Of a DNA stretch of 14,000 nt, positions 9,111-14,000 are shown piece by piece. The notes under the pieces were generated by a model, which was not told where the DNA came from, searched no databases, and saw only the letters and a program-made list of their open reading frames with translations. Position numbers and translations under genes: made by a program. Within the stretch, counting starts at the first letter, position 1. Each line of letters starts with the position of its first letter. Source of the DNA: Glandiceps talaboti. Its lineage: Eukaryota; Hemichordata; Enteropneusta; Spengelidae. The stretch spans positions 10,039,759-10,053,758 of the forward strand of contig NC_135559.1 of assembly GCF_964340395.1 (NCBI RefSeq). The letters are read 5' to 3'.

Positions 9111-9119
9111 TCACGTGAC
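9111..9119. promoter_or_regulatory. CLEAR-like E-box TCACGTGAC
   Basis: The site matches 9 of 10 bases of the TFEB/MITF CLEAR consensus GTCACGTGAC. That element drives lysosomal genes, so its location upstream of a LAMP-like exon is suggestive. A single short site is weak evidence. Confidence 0.25.
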
Positions 9120-9168
9120 TCAACCAATTAGCAAAACTGAAAAAACAATGAACCCACTGTAAAATGTA

Positions 9169-9220
9169 GGTACAGCTTGGAGTAATTATACTGTCAGTAT
9201 AATTAAACCAAGGGTACAGC
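9169..9220. repeat. Palindrome flanked by 8-bp direct repeats
   Basis: Arms TAATTATACT and AGTATAATTA pair perfectly around GTC (9183-9205). They extend outward, after a 2-nt mismatch, to CTTGG and CCAAG. GGTACAGC occurs directly on both sides (9169-9176 and 9213-9220), as a target-site duplication would. Confidence 0.8.
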
Positions 9221-9959
9221 AAAGATATAGGAGAGAAACAGAACACGGTCATTCCTACCTCCATGCTGTGACACACACTATCCTGACTCGTGACGTTTCA
9301 GAACCCTGGAACGTTATAAATCAAGATTACGGATGTATATAAGCTTAAAATCAATACTATAAAATGAAAGTTTGAAACAGGTTTTTAGGACAGGGAAATT
9401 CGCCCTGCAATCAATAATGAACAAATCTATTTTAAATTTGTTATAGATGTGGAAAGAAAATCAAAGTGACATAAATGCATAATCTATAATTTATAGTGGA
9501 TATAAACCCCTTTCTCCAAATAAGTCAAATGGGGGCTAGGCTGTAAAGTACAACTTTTCGCTTCGCCCTCACCGGCCTACTCGTTGAAGGTCCCTTCAGG
9601 TGTGTCGGACAATTATCTGGAATGGCCGCAATCTTATGGTGTTTTGTGATGGTAACCAAATACTATATGACCTTTGCTATAGATAGTACGTGAAAGTATG
9701 AAAAATCCCAAACAGCATGAAATTAAATATAACGTGTCGCATCTTGTATTAAATCGCCATGACTTGATTTTATACCGAATGAATGGCAACATTGTATACA
9801 TGTTAGTCATGCAAAGGAGGCGATAGTAATTATTGACCTATTACACCCCGTGTTTGGCCCAGCTTTAGTTGAAATATTTATAGGCCGGTTGATTTATCAA
9901 ATAAATCCATTGGATGTCAGGGTCCACTTAAGCCTGTATATACAGAACAACCCACTTAC

Positions 9960-10020
9960 AATGAGCTACACAGCAAACCCAAAATAGTTCGGTCGTCAAG
10001 GTAAGGAAAATGGAGGGCAT
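9960..10020 (-). CDS. Candidate signal-peptide exon of the LAMP-like gene (uncertain)
   Basis: From an ATG at 10020 the frame reads MPSIFLTLTTELFWVCCVAH, an uninterrupted hydrophobic leader, then meets a donor CATT|GTAAGT in phase 1. Joined to the candidate exon starting at 8000, the split codon is TGT (Cys). Phase-1 signal-peptide exons are common in secreted and membrane proteins. No promoter is identified, and the hydrophobic run could be coincidental. It could also belong to another transcript. Confidence 0.25.
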
Positions 10021-10838
10021 TCTCTAATGATCACGTTGCTATGACCAAACAAATGGTGAAAGATAATGATACGGATCAACCCTGTAGGCTGTAAATTGTG
10101 TGTCTAATCACACGTCGTCTATCCCAGGCGTCTTTTTGACGGATGTCATTAGCCTGTAGTCTAGGTATTCGACACTCTGGTATTGATATTCTATCTGTCA
10201 AATGACACCTTCATACCAGGTAGCTAAGTCTAATAGGGTGAGGGGTGTACTGGACGAAGTACAATGTTCGATACCAACGTACAAGTACTTTTTATTACAT
10301 ATACAGCCATGGATGTGACTGTCTCACTGAACATCCATGGTGTTTCACGGTGGTGGATTCCGACAATGTCCGCCCATCAAAGTGTTGAGGGACATAGCTG
10401 AAATGATGGAAATGTGGGTTAAACTTCACCGAAATGAACCACAGAAAGGGTGTCGTGGGCTACTTTTGGTATGACAGAATACATTATCTTAGTTATATGT
10501 GACCCAGCGAGGAAGTTCTTGATTGTTCGGAAATAAAAAGTGCCCTATGAGGACACAAATATTGATGTGCTCATATCGTCATCTTCACCAAGTCCAAATC
10601 AAACTGGAGGCTGAACGAGACCTTTTTTTTGAACGGTAAATTTGACATGAATGTGACTTCACCACCACTATCTCAATTCTATCAACCTTGGATCATAGAT
10701 ACGCTGTTTGTTTTGACGAGTCTATTCACGTATTTAATTAAAACAAAACTAATCTTCCATGTTCTTATGACGGTGTTATTGGCGGAATACATGTTTTTGA
10801 TAATGTATGTTTATCTCCCCTAACACCCATGGTTTATT
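10021..10838. other. No gene recognised
   Basis: AT-rich, with the CCATGGATGT hairpin and a block at 10403-10430 repeated near 11543-11570. A 64-codon plus-strand frame at 10629 is hydrophobic but has no domain or supporting signals. Confidence 0.4.
10307..10340. repeat. Inverted repeat CCATGGATGT / ACATCCATGG
   Basis: A perfect 10-bp inverted repeat around a 14-nt spacer. Its outer CCATGG matches the ends of the palindrome near 7953-7987 and the flank of the element at 8618. Confidence 0.8.
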
Positions 10839-11167
10839 AGCAAGGAAAAGGACAAATAATCAATTTTGTACTCGCGATTTTCCAGATTTCTAACACTTGG
10901 TACCTCTAATAGTCGGATCAGTGGTGTTTACACTCACGACATAATGCGTTAATGTGGACAAATAACCAGTGAGTTTATGCTTGAATTAGCAAGCTACTAA
11001 TTAATGCAAAGCTGATAAACTCCGATAAGACATTGATATCAGGTAGGGAATAGAAGAAAAACAGTGAGAGGAAACAGTATTTAAAACTTTATTTGAAATA
11101 TACAGAAAATAATATTAGAAATCCGGAAAATCGCGAATACAAAATTGATTATTTGTCCTTTTCCCTG
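10839..11167. mobile_element. Non-autonomous DNA transposon (MITE), hAT-like termini
   Basis: Long terminal inverted repeats of about 50 nt: the left arm starts CAAGGAAAAGGAC and the right arm (reverse complement) starts CAGGGAAAAGGAC. Both continue AAATAATCAATTTTGTA, then Y, then TCGCGATTTTCC, with only a few mismatches. The roughly 230-nt interior has no open frame. A 9-bp repeat TGGTTTATT flanks it (10830-10838 and 11168-11176), but the left copy is 2 nt away from the terminus. CAGGG ends with duplications of about 8 bp are typical of hAT elements, so the superfamily is a tentative call. Confidence 0.8.
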
Positions 11168-11299
11168 TGGTTTATTGTGCTAGTTGCACTGCTTTCTGTG
11201 TTTTTTTCCCACGGCTGAAACTACGGATGTACTAGTACGTATTTATAAGTTCACAGTCATGCAAAATCCCGACGTGGTTTGGGTGTGTATATATTTTCT

Positions 11300-11419
11300 G
11301 AGGCAATGTAGCCCGGGATCCATACGGATTGAACTTTTACATTATTTTTTCTTTCCAATCAGTAGGAAAGAAAACTGCAAAAATCCAATCCGTATGGATT
11401 CCACGCCAGAGGCAACGTA
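11300..11419. repeat. Nested hairpin (MITE-like) with 11-bp flanking repeats
   Basis: The outer arms GGGATCCATACGGATTG (11315-11331) and CAATCCGTATGGATTCC (11386-11402) match 16 of 17. The inner arms TTTTCTTTCC and GGAAAGAAAA match perfectly around 8 nt. Imperfect direct repeats GAGGCAATGTA and GAGGCAACGTA bracket the structure. Confidence 0.8.
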
Positions 11420-11425
11420 ATACCT

Positions 11426-11499
11426 CAGACCACTAACAGTGGTCTGATCATAGACCCCGTGGTCTGAGCATAGACCCTGGGTGGAGGGTCTATACGGTC
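11426..11499. repeat. Cluster of GGGTCTATG-type palindromic motifs
   Basis: CAGACCACT-AAC-AGTGGTCTG is a perfect 9-bp inverted repeat. It runs into two tandem 20-nt units (GTGGTCTGATCATAGACCCC and a copy with two differences), then GGTGGAGGGTCTATACGGTC. Related motifs occur at 8313-8330, 8889-8910, 8983-9000 and 12132-12149. Confidence 0.75.
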
Positions 11500-11583
11500 T
11501 GGGGTAATACTATGGATCGATCGAGAACAAAGTTAAAGATCTATGGATGGAACATGTGGGTTATACTTCCATGGATGGAAGTA

Positions 11584-11599
11584 CCCCCCCCCCCCCCCC
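11584..11599. repeat. Homopolymer C tract of 16
   Basis: Sixteen consecutive C residues follow the short inverted repeat ACTTCCA-TGGA-TGGAAGT (11565-11582). The length is error-prone in sequencing. Confidence 0.95.
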
Positions 11600-12334
11600 A
11601 CGTGTGTGGTACGTCCATGATTCATGGTAAATACTATCATAGAAGCTGTTGGTCTATGACAATGTCTCGTGAATCTTTCTTTATATTGCAATTGGGTTCT
11701 CTGTTTTGAAAACTTACAGACACTTGCTGGCCTTTATATTGGTATTTGTAAGCCCCTTTTAGCTCAGACCACAAAAGATTCTTGGCCTGAGGTTTTCGCA
11801 ATGGGTTGGAATCCCCTGTAATAACTAGTAGAACGTTTTACACATCAGAAGTGCGAATGGTCACGGTGAATGATGAATGGAATGTTTTGTCTCGAGATAG
11901 TTTCAGGAAGGTGGTACCATGGTGGTAGAGGGAATGGTGTAAATAAGCGAGAACACGGAGTCTATTCATAAGCCTTACACACCTTCAGAGACTCAGACAC
12001 AAACACAAACACTATGACACAAACAATGATGAAAGGTCAAACACAGCCAACACGTTGTCTAATGGAGGTCGAGATGGTCTTACTTGTCTTTTGTCTGAGG
12101 CGTAAACAATGCAATAAGGTATAGACTCGTTGGTGGGGGGTCTATGAATAATTAGGCAATGGTTGTCTATCGATCTCTGAGACCAGCGACACTCCATATA
12201 TTTATGTATTTGGTTTCTCGAGCCACAAGTCTCTCTCGAGTGTTATAAACGGTACCGGTATGTAATCGGCTGAATACAAGTATTCTATATCACAATGTTC
12301 CTCTAGAACTGTGGTGATATGAAGAAGATTTAAA

Positions 12335-12336
<2 letters not shown>
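11600..12336 (-). other. Exon-like frames only, no confirmed gene
   Basis: Two minus-strand stretches have splice-like edges. One, 12197-12084, has an ATG and ends CAA|GTAAGA in phase 0. The other, 11786-11718, has acceptor AACCTCAG and donor GTAAGT, is phase 0 at both ends, and encodes AKNLLWSELKGAYKYQYKGQ plus QVS. They would join in frame, but neither resembles a known domain, and the first contains the dispersed GGGTCTATG motif. Confidence 0.2.

Positions 12337-12392
<56 letters not shown>
12337..12392. repeat. (GA)n microsatellite with G-run
   Basis: About 25 uninterrupted GA units followed by a short G tract. The (SL)n minus-strand frame over it is an artefact. Confidence 0.95.
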
Positions 12393-12411
12393 AACTGTAC
12401 TAGAAGAATTC

Positions 12412-12460
12412 CCCCCCCCACACACATACCGTACATACATACCGTACATACATACATACA

Positions 12461-12492
<32 letters not shown>

Positions 12493-12502
12493 CACACACA
12501 CG

Positions 12503-12538
<36 letters not shown>

Positions 12539-12562
12539 CACGTACTCGTACATACATATATG
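12412..12562. repeat. C-run and (CATA/CA)n compound microsatellite
   Basis: A short C tract, about 65 nt of CATA units, then CACA/CGTACATA blocks. Composition matches the block at 6768-7015. Minus-strand Met-Tyr-Val-Cys frames here are by-products. Confidence 0.95.
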
Positions 12563-14000
12563 CATACGAGCTAGTGTCTTTCCATGGGCTCAGTAAGATA
12601 TAAACCAAGATTGTACTCATGTACTCAATACGAGAGAAATTGAATCGAAGAACCTTTATTTCAAACATGATCTATTTATAGCTACATCTGAATACATATA
12701 CAATGTACTATAATCCAAAGCATAGATAAACACCAAAATTAATAAACTAAGATTAGCTATATAATATATATAAGACCCCCTGTATGTGCTATGTGTATTT
12801 GAATGATACACCAACAGAAAGCACATGTGAAATTGAACTTGGAGCAATCAAGAACGCAACCTTACGAAATACAACTGTTGCTACTTTTGTAAAATCAAAA
12901 ATGTAACCATCACCAAAATGCAACTACATATACGTATATATATCAACGTGTACCAGACCGTTAAGCGAGATAGCCATAATCATATTATACGGTACATAAG
13001 CATCAGAGAGATTACTACCATTACGCATAATTAGTTCTATAATTTGTTTGATGGCATGCTAATACAATACAATTCTTCATGATATAAAAGATTGATTGGT
13101 TCCCTGGGTTATTAAATACATTTAATAAACGTATACTTAAAATTAATAAACATTTTAAAATCTACCAATGAATGTCTTATTTTGATGAATACATAGTAAG
13201 TTCCTATATATATGACCAGCATACGTTATTACTGTAAGAATGACAGTTTAAACCAGCTGCATTAGTTGTAACTGGAGTAATATTTTTAGTAGACAACCTA
13301 CAACTAATCATAAATATTTAAAATTTTCAATAATTAGACACTACATGTCAATTAGAGGTCTATTTTATCTATAAGTAGTATAGTAATAAGTTGAAATCGT
13401 GATTCACAAGGGCGCGTTGATTTTTTGGTGCGGACCCAAAATCAATTTGATTGGCGTGTTGCACCCCGGTTCATAAGCTTACTATGTGTACTGCTACACA
13501 GATGTGTTTACCCACAAGGAATTCAATGTATCTCATGATGAACAACATAGCAAGTAAGATATAATTATATCTAACAAATTAAAACAGTTTTAAAAAAAAG
13601 TCCCAATAGCCGCTAGAGCAATAAGTATATCCATATTGCCTAAATACCACACTTGCATTGTTTATGTTATGTCATGTGATCTACTCTATCTATCAGAACT
13701 TACCTGTGTATGTGTGTTGTCTTTGATATTTTGGTGTAAGTAGTGGTGTTACTTCGTTATTTTTGTTTTGATTTTCTTTTTACGTACACAAGCTGAACCA
13801 GAGTTTGCTGAAGTAAAGATCCTTTAAAGTTAATCTGTCAGTAGACAAAACGTTATATTTTCACTGCCCCGTATCTGATCAATCTCGAGACTCCATTACA
13901 TATACGATTTGGGTTAAGAAAACCGATATAGTTATGTGTTCTCTAAGGTACCTTTCTTTCATGAAGTTCCATTTACCAAATTAAAAAAAATTACAAGATG
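12563..14000. other. AT-rich DNA without a recognisable gene
   Basis: Contains TA-rich runs, a short inverted repeat near 13417-13441 and one strong minus-strand donor (ACACAG|GTAAGT, exon edge at about 13705). No open frame before that donor is informative. It could be the 5' exon of a minus-strand transcript or chance. Confidence 0.4.

Larger units (their letters stand above)
8885..9959. other. Putative intron or intergenic DNA with repeats and an E-box
   Basis: Contains two GGGTCTATGATC motifs 89 nt apart, a TCACGTGAC E-box at 9111-9119 and the flanked palindrome near 9183. Short minus-strand frames near 9250-9310 and 9575-9665 have splice-like edges, but their phases do not join the neighbouring candidates. 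Confidence 0.4.

Noticed and set aside
10629-10823. Hydrophobic 64-codon plus-strand frame
   Set aside because: AT-rich DNA favours hydrophobic codons, and no start, splice or poly(A) context was found.
11184-11420. 78-codon plus-strand frame
   Set aside because: It crosses the nested hairpin element and has no recognisable protein signal.
12290-12668. Minus-strand frames with Ser-Leu and Met-Tyr-Val-Cys runs
   Set aside because: These are artefacts of GA and CATA microsatellites.

Overview
This is an AT-rich, intron-containing animal nuclear window. It most resembles an invertebrate metazoan: it has GT-AG introns, an animal-type housekeeping promoter, long GACA/CATA/GA/AAAT microsatellites, and small non-autonomous DNA-transposon debris. 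Nothing visible fixes the phylum. No prokaryotic, viral or CRISPR-like architecture is present.

Both recognisable genes lie on the minus strand, head to tail. The first (about 350-6300) encodes a small RNA-binding protein with two RRM domains. A non-coding first exon ends at 6206 next to a CpG-rich promoter with CCAAT, GC-box and YY1-type motifs. Coding exons follow at 4223-4124, 3651-3545, 3132-3059, 752-634 and 564-350. All junctions are GT-AG and phase-compatible, giving a 204-residue frame. RRM1 is canonical (RNP2 LYVGGL, RNP1 RGFGFVVY). After a short Ser/Arg/Gly linker, RRM2 has a good RNP2 (LYIGGL) but a degenerate RNP1 region.

The second gene ends at 7406. Its terminal exon (7548-7406) encodes a LAMP-family C-terminus: a luminal cysteine, one transmembrane helix, and an 11-residue basic tail ending in the YXXphi lysosomal sorting signal YTSV. 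Two AATAAA signals follow. I cannot find a LAMP luminal domain upstream. Two smaller exon candidates (8000-7923 and a signal-peptide-like exon 10020-9960) join to it by phase-1 junctions, which would give a miniature 93-residue type I membrane protein. That model is speculative.

The rest of 8000-14000 is accessory DNA. It holds a roughly 330-bp hAT-like MITE (10839-11167) and a truncated inverted relative (8618-8884), several hairpins (one flanked by 8-bp direct repeats, one by 11-bp direct repeats), a dispersed palindromic motif GGGTCTATGATCNGACC found five or more times, and microsatellites. I see no supportable gene in 12850-14000.
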